64,000 nt of DNA from Nereocystis luetkeana (taxonomy: Eukaryota > Sar > Phaeophyceae > Laminariales > Laminariaceae), in NCBI GenBank assembly GCA_031213475.1, contig JARUPZ010000017.1:3105920-3169919 (forward strand), written 5' to 3'. Under the pieces are notes generated by a model. That model saw only the letters and a program-made list of their open reading frames with translations, did no database searches and was not told where the DNA came from. A program made the translations under genes and the position numbers. This document shows, in pieces, positions 21,395 to 47,375 of this stretch (its first letter is position 1; every line of letters starts with the position of its first letter).

Positions 21395-22100
21395 TGAAGC
21401 CATGTTACTGCTGCAAGTACGCGAGCACTCGTAAATGGGGGGTGGGGGGGCGACCAAATGAACAGTCCCTTCGGCCTTTAGCCATCTCAAAAGATAACCT
21501 TTTCTTGCCTCGATGATATCTCGCATGGACTCCGACCGTTTCCTCTCCGACCACCCCCTCGCCTCCTCCGCTTCCAGCGTCCCCGCTCCCGGCCCACCAT
21601 CACGTCGGCCTCCGCCCTCTTCCCTTCTTCCCTGCCGACCAATGCCTGCGCTACTCACGTAATCTGCGGAACTCCCACCAGCCTCAGCCCACGGGTTGGC
21701 GCTGGTCCGAGGCCTCGAGCTGGGGTGCTGCCACTCGCCCTTATATCCCCCTCCTCCGCCACCACCACCACCACCACCACCACCACCGCTGCTGCTGCCG
21801 CGAAAGCCGCTGCCCCGTTCCGCCCCTCCGCTACCCTCAACCGGCATCACTCTCGCCGCAAACAGGAGGCCCAGCGCCAGGTGGAGTACGCCGACGATGA
21901 AAGAGACGGACACACCCGCTCGCGGGGAGGCGCGGAAACGCCGACGGTGGCGCCGCAATACCCGCACCTGCGTGTCGGAAGCGGCGGAACCCGGGGAGGG
22001 GTCTCCATGTAGCGGGCTTGGCGTTCCAAGGCCATCGGCTCGTTGTCCTTCTCCGGAGAAAGGCTGATTGGTTCCGCAAACGTTTGCCTCTTCGACGCCG
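21395..22100 (-). CDS. Possible upstream exon, Gly-rich with a membrane segment
   Basis: On the minus strand a frame stays open for over 340 codons. It contains the hydrophobic stretch VSFIVGVLHLALGLLFAARV, a run of about 14 Gly, a charged region (RSESMRDIIEARKGYLLRWL) and reaches CSSNMAS before a consensus donor (GTAAGG) at 21395. It lies upstream of the retropepsin exons on the same strand and ends in a compatible phase, so it could be an N-terminal exon of that gene or of another. High GC keeps other frames open too, and the 5' boundary is unclear. Confidence 0.28.
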
Positions 22101-22344
22101 CATTCCCCCCGATGGAAATCACGACGCATTTTTGGCGGGGCGTCACCGCCGTTCGCAGCTCGAGGTATCCGGTGGCTGATCGCTGGGCGTGCCGCGCGCA
22201 TCGCGGACGTCGGTTCGAGACCGTCATCGCCGCCGCGGTTGCGCCTGGTGTGGCGGAAACGGTGGTTTCGGTTTCGACGGAGGGGGGGTCGTTGGGGGAG
22301 GAGGGGACGGGGGGTGAGGGTACAACAAAAAATGACGGCATTAT

Positions 22345-24694
22345 CCGACCCGACTCGACCCGACCCGGCCCGTGAGATGTACAAAAAAACCGTGGCCCGT
22401 GGAAAGCCCTGAACAAAACGGGCCCCTTGTGGCGCGTCTTCGTTTCCACGCGAAAAAAAAAACAGAAAAAAACGATCTCCGTCGAGAGCGTCTTGGGTTC
22501 CATGCGATGGTTGATGGCACTGGATGCGATGCGATGATTCATGAGGGCAGTATTTCTGCCCACCGGTCGTAGACCTTGCTCGGTCCAGCCAGACTCCACC
22601 ACATGGTTAAAATACACCTGGTATTAATAGACCCTAACCCACATTGACCACCTGTTAAATTTGTAAATTTGTCATCTTCTCGCAGGACGGCAATGTACGT
22701 ACTACAGCAGTATGTACCCTATGGTGAGGATCTCGTGTGGACTATCATCCATTGCATATAGTGCAGATCCAACCATTTGCGTTGCCCTGCTGCACCCCAG
22801 TTTACTGCTGAATTTAAGAAAGGTCGGACGATCGCACGAGGAGGTACTCTGTGGGTCACCACGGAAAAATATAAACATGCAGTAAAGCAATAGGGATACA
22901 CGAGTACGTACTCGTATATAGTGTGGGATATCAACCATTTGGACGAAGCTGGGTCATGTCGTACGCACAGATATAGTGCGGGTATACGTATTACGAGGGG
23001 ATACATTAATTAGAACCAAATATAGTAGGCAAAGGCAGGGGACATGTGGTTTTTGGGGCCATCGCGGGTTCTGATTACTACCATGTAGTACTACCGTACG
23101 TGTACTGGCACTGGTGTGTATGTACTGTAGTATGTACGCCCCGTAATACCAGTGAATACTAGACGCGATTACCAACAACATTTTTTTATCTCGAACGTGT
23201 ACAGCTGCGAAACTCCTTGTTCTACCGCAGTTGTGAGTTGTGTGTCAACCCTTTTAGAACCGCAGTCCCGTTTTGGGGACAAACCAGTCAAATTATAAGC
23301 TTGTCCCCAAAACGGGAATGTATTTAAAAGGGTTCATTGATGCACGGGGTTTACGCAGCGCTGCCCCCCGTCTCTTATCTCGTCGTCCGCAGAGCTAACC
23401 ACACCGCCATCACTACGACTACGGCTCTCCATACATACGTATGCGCGCATTTTTGAGAGGAGGTGTACACGTGGAGCTCTATATGCTCCTGCTCGTACAA
23501 CCTTACTGGTATGTTTTCATGTAGATGAGACTATGCAGGCATACATACGTGCCAGCAACATGTATGTCTGTGTAGGTTTGGCTCAGATAGAAGAGTCGAT
23601 GCACGTCCTGCTGTACATATGCATCTTGTATGCAGGATAACCTGCTATTATTAATACGTGGGGCCAGTATACTGCTGTACGCATGTATTGGATGTGCTGT
23701 GTAGAAGTACACCTACTCCCCAGCCACGGTACTTTTCGTTGATACGTACTCGTATATACGTGTTGGGGCCGAACTGCTGAAAATTCTTCAGACACGGATT
23801 CGTACGAGTATTAAAATAGTACCAGGCAGGTACCTGGTATTAAATAGCACGTGCCGCGTGTTCAGACATGAGTTGCCTCTACGTCGATGGCTGATCTTAG
23901 CAGTTTCCTTGTCTACGACAACGACGCATTGCGCGCAACCTGTATGGGCTATGATTCGTAGCGCTGCTCTAAGCCGTCATGCGTGTGACGGGGGGTCTCA
24001 GTGTCATGGCCGCATATATACCTTGTTGTCACGTACCTGGTACGCCCGTACTCGCGCGTTTCAAATTTTGTTCCGGGTTTCGCGCCCTGGTCGAAAAACG
24101 CGTACCGCATGGTGCGGATGAATGCTTGCTCAAGGAGGCAGGTAAATGCTGGCGTTTCCCTTGAATATGTTGTTGCTTCTGTTACGCCACACCGTTAGCG
24201 TCTTGGGCTATCAGGGAGTGATACTGCTTGCTTGTTCGAGCAGCAAGATATAGTGTGTACGAGACGACCTGTCTTCAGGAGCTGCAGCAGTTCGTAGTTT
24301 ATCTCGCTCTTTGCTTCGGTCAAGATATTTCTTCATTCCAAAACTCGAAAAAAAAGGGCCAGGTATACTGCATGTTTTACCCTTATAAACTACAACAACA
24401 CTTGCGATCTGCGACCGAAGCAAGACTCTCTCACATTTTGAACCAAGCTGCCAGGTGCAGAATGACCCTCTCCGGCCGCTCCCTGAGCCCGATTCCCTCT
24501 TGCACCTTACGCTTGCTTCCCCCAGGTGTGCTGTCCTGAGCCATCAGGGCTCTCTTCTCGTTCAAAAACGTGACCCACACCCCTATTCACAAAACGCCTG
24601 CCAGGACCATATAAAGTACCGGCGACGTTAGACATAAATTTTGTCTATTTTTTCAAAATCACACGTCCACTGCTGCTGTAGCAGCTGAATCGCC
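22345..24694. other. Stretch without a supported gene
   Basis: Includes a GGTCGGGTC-type block, a CTGCAGTCCCG hairpin (23245-23334) and AT-rich sequence with scattered TACCTGGTA motifs. No splice-consistent coding stretch was recognised. Confidence 0.5.
23245..23334. mobile_element. CTGCAGTCCCG hairpin element, copy 3
   Basis: CAACCCTTTTAGAACCGCAG and CCCGTTTTGGGGACAAACC mirror TTGTCCCCAAAACGGGAATG and TTTAAAAGGGTT. Confidence 0.72.
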
Positions 24695-24814
24695 ATGGGC
24701 AGCGACAGCGTAAGGACGCTGGGCAGCGGGTGCGGAGGGCTCATCCTCCACACGGTTTCATCTGCACTTTTTCTGATATGGCTGCTGATGGCACTCGTTT
24801 TCCAGCTTGTAACC
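24695..24814 (+). CDS. Possible first exon encoding a signal peptide/anchor
   Basis: ATG in a good context (CGCCATGGG) opens a 40-codon frame MGSDSVRTLGSGCGGLILHT, then VSSALFLIWLLMALVFQLVT. It is followed immediately by a consensus donor GTGAGT. The hydrophobic core suggests a secretory signal or type II anchor. No following exon was identified before the GH1 gene, whose first exon has its own start and signal peptide, so the partner exons are unknown. The frame is also open for only 15 codons past the donor. Confidence 0.35.
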
Positions 24815-25199
24815 GTGAGTATGTTTTTCACTGCTGCTACTGATTACCCTGGTATCTGATTATAATACCGACACAACGATTTTTTACTTTCCAGTTTCGC
24901 CGTAACCCACACACAGCAGCAGTACGACATACTGCTGTACCAGGTTGTTATGGCATACATATACCACATGAAGACAAGAGATCGGAGGCATCCTGCTGAG
25001 GCTGTAGATAAGGCTCCCCATTCGTGACCGATGTTTCACGAGTCCAGCTGCCCAGCTCCTTCGCGGTCGTGTCTCCATCATCGTGGCGTGGACATTCGAC
25101 TTCAACCATCGTACCCACCCGTATAGCATTGGTTGATCTCGAAAGCTCGAAAGGAAATGTGGTGTTCGTTGTCGTTTATTCTTGCTTATGCTATAATAT

Positions 25200-28100
25200 C
25201 TTGGTACCTGGTACGTCATGATATCTTATCATCATCATACTGGTAACAGGGAACTACTATTAATACAGTACTGCAGTACGTACTGCTTCACGGACGGTGC
25301 CAGGTATTAATATTAATAGTAGGTAGTTACGACGTAAAAACTTTTGCACGTTATATGGTACCAGGTATCATTTTGTGGCTATTTTATCTTCCTGTGACAT
25401 TTACTCGGAGTATATGGTACCAGTATCATTTTGTGGCTATTTTATCTTCCTGTGACATTTATTTCGCCACCCAAAGCGTACACAACATGCAGCAGCCTGT
25501 GCAACAGCAGTGCGTACGTATGGTAAAATTGTAAAATTAATGGTACTCGTACCCGTGCATGTGCCGGTCGCCCCGGTGGTTCAAGTGGTTAACCTCGAAT
25601 TCTACTTGTTTGAGTCCTGGGTTCGAGCCCCGGGTGGGTCGGACTTTGACAAAAAAAAAAAAAAAAAAAAAGGATTCAATTGTTGAGAGCGCCTTGCAGC
25701 GTGGGTAGGCACAATTCGATGCGAGTCGACGAGGGAAGAAAAGGCTGAAATCTTCTCGCGATAAAAATGAAGGCACGTACCGTAGCGGGAAGGGGGGAGA
25801 AGAGCCTGCTATGTGACCCCGGATCTGAGTTACGAGTTGGAAGGAGAGAGAGAAGAAGATGTGCGAAGATAATGAATGGGATGAGAAAAAAAAAAAAAAA
25901 AAAAGTCTGATGTTTCAAATGTTATACCGAGTACGTATCGTTCTCGTATATAGCACTTCTCATACAACAGCCAGTATTAATAGTACGAACCACAGTTACG
26001 TTCGTATCGTTCTCTTATGTATAGAGCACCAGGGCATCATATTATCGTACCCGGTACACAATTATTTTGCGAGAAAAAGAAAGCGGCAACAAGACAGCCA
26101 GTGGTGTATTGTCCTCGCCACAATATCACCTGAGATATATAGGGGCGAGAGGCCCCTTTTTGTTGGATTTCCACACCTTGGGAACATAGTTGGTCAACAT
26201 GGGTGTCCATACGGGGTGTACACCCATTTTGTTTGGCCCCATATATTAATAGTTGGTCAAGATTGGTGTCCATAGGGATGTAGACCCATTTTCTTTGACA
26301 CCATGTTGCTGAGATGAAGATGAAACAGGCACAAAGTGGTACCGGTACGATGTCTTTAGTCTTTAGAGCCCTCTCCCGGCTGACACTTGCCTTAGACGCT
26401 ATTTGGTGCCTTAGACCTGTGCCAATGGGAAAGCGAAGTATCAATAAAAAAGTTTGAATTTCAAAGATACCCTCCAGATTCTTTAAGAACACGCTTCCCA
26501 TGGGCATGCTTCGAAAAAAAAAAGTTTTAACTTTTGGAAAAGCTCGAAAAAAGCAAATCTGGGGCCGATGTTGCGCCAACATCGGCTTGAGAAAAACCCA
26601 GGTCGATCTTTGGTTCGAAGCGCCGAGATTCCGAGTCCTTGACAGACATCGATCGACAAAACCAACGACTGCGTCATGAATTCTGAACGGAGTGCGCTCG
26701 TTAGGGGCTCCGGCCTACCCTAGGGTCACCGTCTTCACACCATGGCCGGTGTCATGTGGCGGGAGCTGACCAGGCGTATGATAATAAAACAATTGGCCGC
26801 CGGTGTGCACAAAAGAGAAGACGAAACTTCTCCATCCGTCTCGAATGGCAAAAAATAGTTTTTTTAAATCAGGTTTGGGAGGATACGGAGGATACCGTAG
26901 GACGCCGCCGGCAAGCTCTCGCCCCCTCGACCATGGACCCACCTTATATCTTGGAGGCCGTCATCTATATTCGTTGGCCTTGCCGGACACCGAGCGACTT
27001 GGCCCTATGCTGCGTCTATGTTGAGATCGAGCGTCGATCGTCGCACGAGCTGGTTTCTATCAGCGTGCTGACAATTTGCGACCAGAGAAAACAAATTGCG
27101 CCGCCTGCAGCCGTTGGGGGGAAAAAAGGAAAAAATCAAACATTTTTTCTCTTTTTTGCCACAGCGGCTTCACGAGGAAATTTTCGGCTGGTGTTTGAAA
27201 GCAATATGTTTGGATGTTTTTTTTTGGACTTCGCGTTTCCATTGGCGTATGTCTTACGTGTCTAACTTGCGCAAAAAGTTGGGCCTTTCCATACTTGGCA
27301 AAAAAACTTGCCAAAATAGCAGTTTTTGGAAGTTTTGACTCGCCAAAATAAATAATAAAGCCAGAAAGGTAGCACGAAATAACCGACTCAGGAGAGGTAT
27401 TGTTTCGCGAGAAGAGCACCACGGTAGGGTGCAGCTTTTCAACTGAAAAAAACCCATCTGTTCGCGAGCAAAAATATGCAAATTTTAGTTTGCAATTTAA
27501 TTAGCCAATTTAGCCCAATAACGCCAACGCAAGGGCGTACAAAACCACACGCCAGCGCACTATATAGACCGCACAATCAGCAGCAATACGGGAAGATGTC
27601 AAGAGTTGGAAGGTGCTCCTAGTGACAGCAGATGGTGGTGACTGACGGCACTGCTGAAGGAGTTGATGGCGCGGAACACGGGTGCCGTTTAGAGCCGGTG
27701 AACAAGTCAATCCCAACCAAAAAGCCGGCCGAGCTTGCCCAAAACAACGTACACGTGCCTTTGGCCGCCCCCGAGCGCTGTCGTCGACCTCTGGGGTCCA
27801 CGAGATGTGTCTGGAATAGATCCTTCTCCAGGCCACTCAGTCCTCGGCGAGGGTGTCGTCTACCTGTCCGATCTCTGCTGCACGGGGTTTCATTAAGATC
27901 TGAGTGCGTTACGCGGCAAAAATAGCAAGTTCTTCGCTATTGTGTTGTGTTTGTCGATAGATAGTGCGCATGAAATTTTGGCAAGGCTTGCCATTTTTGT
28001 TGTTGCCAAAGTAGTTTAAAAAAAAAAATTGTTTGTGTCGTTTAAAACGGCCCAGAGGCAACGCACCTCCACCTGAAAAAGGGGCAGTAAGGCACGTTTG

Positions 28101-29600
28101 TGCACCAAAATGACGCCGTCATAGATACCAACTTTCTAAACCCGGGGTTTGGGGCCACCTGGGGTGTGATTGAGTCAAAGCCACGATGTGACAAGGCAAT
28201 ACTTCGAAGGATATGCCTTAAATGCCTCACTTGGATCAAGGCAAAGGTCTTACCGTATACCGGTACTTAAGACTTAGGGAAATGCCGGGTGGTGCCTATA
28301 CGAACGCATACTATTTTGAAGTACAAACTGCATTCCAGGGAGAGAAAGGCAGTAAAGGCACGTTTGAGGCCTTTTGTAACGCATCTGCCTTTTCGAGGTA
28401 AGGCATTTTAAGGTATAAAAAGGCTTAGGCTGTTTCCTATGCGGTTCGATTTCGAGCTTCAGAAATTTTTTTTCGACCCCCAAAATGAAATCATCTGCTC
28501 ATGCAGTCCGAATACTCAAATACAAAATCTGACCGGATTTTGTTCGTTGTGATAATTCGATGGCCCAAGTCGTCAGATTTAGGCCCAAAATCCGACAACG
28601 TAGGCCATCAGATGCTCGAAACGAAAAATGGCATGGCCTCTAAACTCAAGATGTGATCCACGAAAGCAAAAGCACCAGCAGAACGATCGATGAGTTGTAT
28701 GGTGACAGCTGCATAGCGACGTTGTGTTGCGCCCGACGCGCAGCCGGCGGGCGGCGTGTCTCTCTGTGGCCAGGCTACAGTCGGCTGGCGCGGGCTCGGG
28801 CTTAGAGACCAAGAGAAGCGCTCTCGGCGCGCACCTCTCCGTGGATACGTACTCGTAGACTACAACAGCAGTCAGTCACATTGTGTAAAAATACTCAATG
28901 CCAAGATAGGTTGACTCTAGCGCTCTCGGCACGTCTTTTCGCCGCTAGACCAGAGACAGTCAGCATGGACTCAGACGCTTGAGTCCTACGCGCAGTGAAG
29001 CACACCCAGCGCGTCTCTTCGCGGCGCCAGACCACAATAGCAGCAGCTGGTCTCTGCGTTTGCTCGAATCTCTGCACGCTCAATAAATCTGTTTTGTCCG
29101 CATAGGAAGGCTGTTTTTTATTTGCGAAGTCCACAGCTGAAAATGCAATCGGGTCGAAATTTGAATCTCAAAATCTGAACCGCATAGAAAAAAGCCTTAC
29201 AGCAATACCGTACGTAGTACAGGTATAAACTAAGTTGGGACTCGGGACCACGGAACTTGTACGTGTCATATCGATTTTTAATATGATGGATAGAGCGTCA
29301 CGCTGAAGATGAATTTACGTAAAATTACTATTAATACCAGGAATGGATTATTGGTTTGCTGCTGCGAAAGAAAAAACAAAGTACCCGGTACTCGGGGCGA
29401 CAACAGTAACGCCAGACAAAGACAGCATCCGAGTAACAGCAGTCCGTCTCAAAGCTAACGCTGCTTGAACGTACGCCTCAGCGCTATCCGCAGCTCGAAC
29501 AGCGAACGTAGCTAACGTCAATCACGGCGGGCTGGCCACCACAGGCGCTAAACGGTGGGGAAAAAGTTACAAAAACACGAAGAGAAGTAAGACTCGCCCC
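25200..29600. other. Long stretch without a supported gene
   Basis: Contains TACCTGGTA motifs, a tandem-duplicated ATTTTGTGGCTATTTTATCT block (25365-25460), a SINE (25560-25660), a duplicated ~64-bp unit at about 26180-26305 (GTTGGTCAA-GGTGTCCATA) and AT-rich sequence. A 169-codon plus frame at 26756-27265 has no motif and ends in poly-T-driven residues. Confidence 0.5.
25560..25660 (+). mobile_element. tRNA-derived SINE with poly-A tail
   Basis: A tRNA-like head has a Pol III A box (TGGTTCAAGTGG) and B box (GGTTCGAGCCC) at tRNA spacing, a T-arm-like CTGGGTTCGAGCCCCGG and, after GTCGGACTTTGAC, a run of about 20 A. That is the structure of a short tRNA-derived SINE. No convincing target-site duplication was found, so boundaries are approximate. 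A second A-run of 18 near 25880 may be the tail of another copy. Confidence 0.65.
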
Positions 29601-29672
29601 CTCCCCTCCCTCCCCCTGCCCCCCCCCCCTCTATGGCCACACGACTACAGCCATGCTTGATAACACGTACAC
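29600..29672 (+). repeat. Terminal module of the poly-C family upstream of GH1
   Basis: CTATGGCCACACGACTACAG, then CATGCTTGATAACACGTACACCCCCC, flanked by C-rich runs on both sides. It ends about 75 bp before the GH1 start codon. Confidence 0.6.
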
Positions 29673-29747
29673 CCCCCTCGCCCCTCTCCCCCCCCGCTCC
29701 TCCTGCCCTTCCACTTACCCCCCCCCTCCCCCCGAAAACAAAAACGG

Positions 29748-43688
<13,941 letters not shown>

Positions 43689-44163
43689 GTGTCTGCGTCC
43701 ATCGGGGCACAACGGTGTACGCCGAGCACTACGTAGAGTCAGATTAGGTTGATGATACCCAGGACTGCAATATGAATAACCTACACGGTAACTGTCCATT
43801 AATCCCCATAGGCGTTCCCTTGAAGGGCGACGCTTGTCCGGTAAGTGCGATACGAAGTGGGGAGGTGCGTAGGTGTCTTACGCGCCCAGCCGACTTGGTG
43901 CACTCGTGTTTTTGGACGCACGCGGACTACACGCGCGCGTGCGACGTTTCCTGTGAGCTTTGCCGTCGGCCGAACGTCTATTGTGAGCGAAAATGTGGTG
44001 GTCTCACGCGCGGAGGGAACCTTCTGCCGGTTTCTCGTGCCTTGCTTGTAGCTCTCTTTACCCCCCTGGCACCAGTGTTTTCGCGAGAAACGCAAGCGAG
44101 AAGCGAGGAGTGCGAGGGTTTCCCCATCGCGGTCGAGTGTGTGCCCTGCGATAGCTGATGCTA

Positions 44164-44268
44164 TTACGGGGGACCATAGTAAATAGGACAAAATATTGTG
44201 AGTAAAAGTACGTAAATATATAGGTTTTTGTGTGTACCGTAGGTCCTATTAACTATGGCCCCCCGTAA
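44164..44268. mobile_element. GGGGGACC hairpin MITE, copy 2
   Basis: TTACGGGGGACCATAGTAAA and its inverse TTAACTATGGCCCCCCGTAA bracket a ~60-bp AT-rich core. Confidence 0.85.
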
Positions 44269-44533
44269 CAGGCGTAAATACGTCTTGAAACTCCCTCGTC
44301 TTGGAGTCCGACATGGAAAGCATCGCGAGGCATGCCACGTACGACGGAAGTGCACATCCTATCTTCTGAGGATCAGGACTTGACTTGAGGAGCCTCTATA
44401 CCTGCAGTGGACCATGACCTGACCTCGTCAAAAACGAAAGAGCAAATCCGATGGAAAAATCCCACGTCCCAGATATATGTCGTACAAAATAGCGTTAAAC
44501 TACAAATGGCACCCCAGTTTTTTTCTCAGTCAA

Positions 44534-44626
44534 ATATTTTCAGGACTGCCGTCCCATTTTGGAGACAAGGTACGTATTTTTTGCGTGATTTGTCCCCAAA
44601 ACGAGACTGCAGTATAAAAAGGGTTA
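44534..44626. mobile_element. CTGCAGTCCCG hairpin element, copy 4
   Basis: CAGGACTGCCGTCCCATTTT mirrors TTTGTCCCCAAAACGAGACT with a GGGTTAT end. A one-armed remnant occurs near 45865-45896, and others at about 11735-11765 and 32520-32580. Confidence 0.68.
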
Positions 44627-45377
44627 TCGAGTAAGTCCCTCCCGTCAGAAACAGAAAAATTAGGGCCCCCACCCTCGGTTCGGACCGATCTGACCACCCA
44701 ACAAAGACGTCAGAATACAGCACCCCTCACCCCTCCTCGACGAAATACGACAAAAAATTGCCTCATTTTGTTTTCCTTGTCTGACACCGAAACTAGTACT
44801 CGTACGTACCGGTGGGTGTGAGGGTGGAAACCATGTAGGGCGGAGCACTCAGCGCGATGTACATTCACCCTTAAACGACGCACGTTTTAGCCTTTTTCGC
44901 CTCCCGCACTTCCCCCCTGACCTAACAGCCGGCACTGCTTCTGTGGCCGATGTTGTAATCGTCATTTTTAATTCGCCTTCCCCCCTACCCCCCCCCCCCC
45001 CCTCCCCGTCTGAAGTCCTAAAAGGGTAAATAACTCGTCCCTTTAAAACTGGACCCGCGTTTCGGGGAAGAACTGCTTGTAACCTTATTAAATAGTATAG
45101 TTTTTATCTATATACTATGTATACACCCACTTTTAGGGCACAACATACGTTAGTATAGAGCAGAATTTTCTCCACAGCTACACCAATGTGTTGGGTACAG
45201 GCTCCTTGATACCTCAGGGGTACGGTACACGAAGACAATATGAAACGGCGCCATTCTCGCCGCCATGTCCGAATTGAAAACAACTACGTAGCGGGTTGGG
45301 TTTTTTTTTGCCAGAAATAATATACACATTTTTTTCAGTTTTTTTTTCCTTTATGTTATTTAGTATACCCCCCCCCC

Positions 45378-45748
45378 CCTGCACACCATTGGGAATGACC
45401 GTATCACGTAGTGTTCAAGGTAAGGCACCCAAGAGGCAGTTACATAGTACTCCCATTGCTGTCTCTGGAAATGCCTGCACCGGAAATCAAATCAACTCAT
45501 TGAAGCTGTCGTCCATATGCAAGTCCGCCTCAAAAGCGGTTCTTAGTAGGATGCAGCTCACCCTTCATGCGACTCGCCAGACACCTCACGGTGCTTTGCG
45601 CTTGGTGCAAGCAATGTCTGCCTGGTCGGTGAACACCCGACATGCTCCGTCCCGGCATTGTAGGGATGCGAGGGTCTATGGTCATACGACTACGGCCATG
45701 CATGAGATCGAGTACATCTCTCCTATCGAGTACACCCCCCCCCCCCCC
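45378..45748 (+). repeat. Poly-C repeat family, ~365-bp copy
   Basis: Preceded by a C-run, starts near GACCGTATCACGTAGTGTTC, contains TACTCCCATTGCTGTCTCTG and CATATGCAAGTCCGCCTCAA, and ends TCGAGTACACCCCCCCCCCC. Confidence 0.88.
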
Positions 45749-46109
45749 TGCCTGGGACTCCGAAACAAAAAGGTAGGGTGGCGTTTTTTTTTGTTCCGTG
45801 TACCCGTGGGTTCACCCTTACACTGCCGCAACACTGTTCCCTCGGGGTTTCCAAGAATTTCCCCCCAAAGCGTCATTACAGTTTAAAAGGGGTTAAGAAG
45901 TAAGGCCGACCAACAAGCCTCGACCCCCCCCCCCCCCCCGCCCTTCCCCCGCTCGACTTGCCCGCCCGCCTGCCTGCCTGGCCAGGTATTTTAAGGATGT
46001 TGTCAAGACACACACCGCGGAAAGGGCGAAAGCCGGACTGCAGGGAAAACCGACGGTCCCGTTGCAGGCGCCACAGTCTGACCCGCCCGGGGAAGAACAC
46101 GTCTAGGTT

Positions 46110-46215
46110 ACACACATGGGCCAGATCGCGATCAAAATCCAGATCATCTGCTGCACTGGTAGATACTAACCTGCCTCTAAGACATAATGTGCAGGATCTG
46201 TACAGTACATACCCA
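46110..46215. repeat. GATCTAGATC-type dispersed element, part of copy 7
   Basis: CAGATCGCGATCAAAATCCA, CAGGATCTGTACAGTACATA. It is interrupted by the poly-C family copy at 46222-46350 and appears to resume at 46372-46445 (CACGATCTAGATCACCTGTA); a further segment is at 46655-46850. Confidence 0.55.
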
Positions 46216-46221
46216 GCGCGC

Positions 46222-46350
46222 GCGGGGGGGTACTCGATATCATGCATGGCCGTGGTCGTAGATATGGCCGTAGGCCCTCGCATCCCTACAGCGCCGGGAC
46301 GGAGCACGTCGGGTTTCCATCGAACAGGTAGGCATTGCTTGCACAGGAGG
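46222..46350 (-). repeat. Poly-C repeat family, copy nested in another repeat
   Basis: GGGGGGTACTCGATATCATG through GTAGGCATTGCTTGCACAGG and then GGGGGGG. It lies between two parts of a GATCTAGATC-type repeat, so it is the younger insertion. Confidence 0.8.
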
Positions 46351-46654
46351 GGGGGTTCAACAACATCGAACAGATCACGATCTAGATCACCTGTATAGTA
46401 ACCTGCCGCTTCGAGATTTTGTGCTGGATATGTAGAGTACAGAACCTACAAGTGGGGGTGGGGGGGTGGGGGGCTTGCAACGACGATTTTTGATCGGTGG
46501 TCGAAGTGCAAGGTTTCACGCATGGAACATATTCTGCGTGGGAAATTTCTGCTCGTTCCGTGGTGACCACGGGACGCGTACCGAGCCTTCACAAGAGGTA
46601 GACGCCTGCATCGACAATCGAGCCGAAAACAAGACCAAAGGTTGGAAGGTTGCA

Positions 46655-46850
46655 AAAATCGAGCAGATCATCTAGATGATCCCAACCTGTCCCTGTGGGA
46701 TGTTGTGTAGTCCAGGACCGGTGCAAGTGCAGACCCAACCCTGGAAATCTGTGCTGTCGTCGCGCGTGTAGACTGTACGGCTCCCACTCGGCAGCTTGAT
46801 GAGCTAGATCATACAGATCAGGTATCTATCTATCTGGGATTCGATAACCT
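46655..46850. repeat. GATCTAGATC-type dispersed element, copy 8
   Basis: GAGCAGATCATCTAGATGAT, GTGCAGACCCAACCCTGGAA, GATGAGCTAGATCATACAGA, then TATCTATCTATCTGG. Confidence 0.65.
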
Positions 46851-46934
46851 GAACGGTGTGTGGAAGGTTACCGTTGTAAGAGATTTTCTGGAGGCACCCG
46901 TGAAGAATTTAGGATATGCGGCAGTAGCGGGTCA

Positions 46935-47194
46935 GCGAGATGTTGATAGCCGGGACCGAAAAAGTGGAGGGGTGTATAGGCGGGAGGCAGAGGGAGCCAG
47001 CGGGGACGCTGCAAGGGTATCTCCTGCGTCGAGGCGTTTTGAAGTCGTGGAGAGGAGGGGGCAGGGAACCGTGAGATGCGGAGGCCGGTCCGGGAGGTGT
47101 TGATGGCCAGAACCAGGACAGCGGAGGGGTGCATCGCCCGGGAGCCGGCGGGGACGCTCGGGGGGCATCCCCTGTGCCGAGGCGTTTGATTCCG

Positions 47195-47225
<31 letters not shown>

Positions 47226-47375
47226 GCAGAGAGCCGTGAGAAGCAACTGTCTTGTCGTGTGGTGGCCGGTTTTGGGAGGTGCTGACGGTAGTGGCCGAGC
47301 AGCGCAGCGGTGAATGGGCGGGAGCCTGCGGGGAAGCTGCGGGTTATCCTCTATGTGGAGGCGTTTTTTTGTTGG
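46935..47375. repeat. Three tandem copies of a GC-rich ~155-180-bp unit
   Basis: Units start GATGTTGATAGCCGGGACCG (about 46938), GGTGTTGATGGCCAGAACCA (about 47096) and GGTGCTGACGGTAGTGGCCG (about 47277). Each carries GGGCGGGAG, then GGGACGCT and GAGGCGTTT. A G-run of about 26 (near 47198-47224) interrupts the array. Confidence 0.8.

Larger units (their letters stand above)
43689..45290. other. Stretch without a supported gene
   Basis: Just 3' of GH1. A possible extra GH1 exon after an ATAG acceptor near 43810 with donor GTAAGT was considered but not supported by family similarity. A 128-codon plus frame (43772-44158) is Cys-rich but unrecognised. Two hairpin elements (44164-44268 and 44534-44626) lie here. 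Confidence 0.45.

Noticed and set aside
21696-22067. Proline-rich plus-strand frame
   Set aside because: It is antisense to a Gly run from an (ACC)n tract; the minus frame has a better donor.
26756-27265. 169-codon plus frame
   Set aside because: No motif, no splice-consistent neighbours, and the C-terminal part is Phe/Lys bias from T- and A-runs.
43800-43840. Eleventh GH1 exon between an ATAG acceptor and GTAAGT donor
   Set aside because: Phase fits but the resulting residues do not resemble the GH1 C-terminus, and a stop already closes exon 10.
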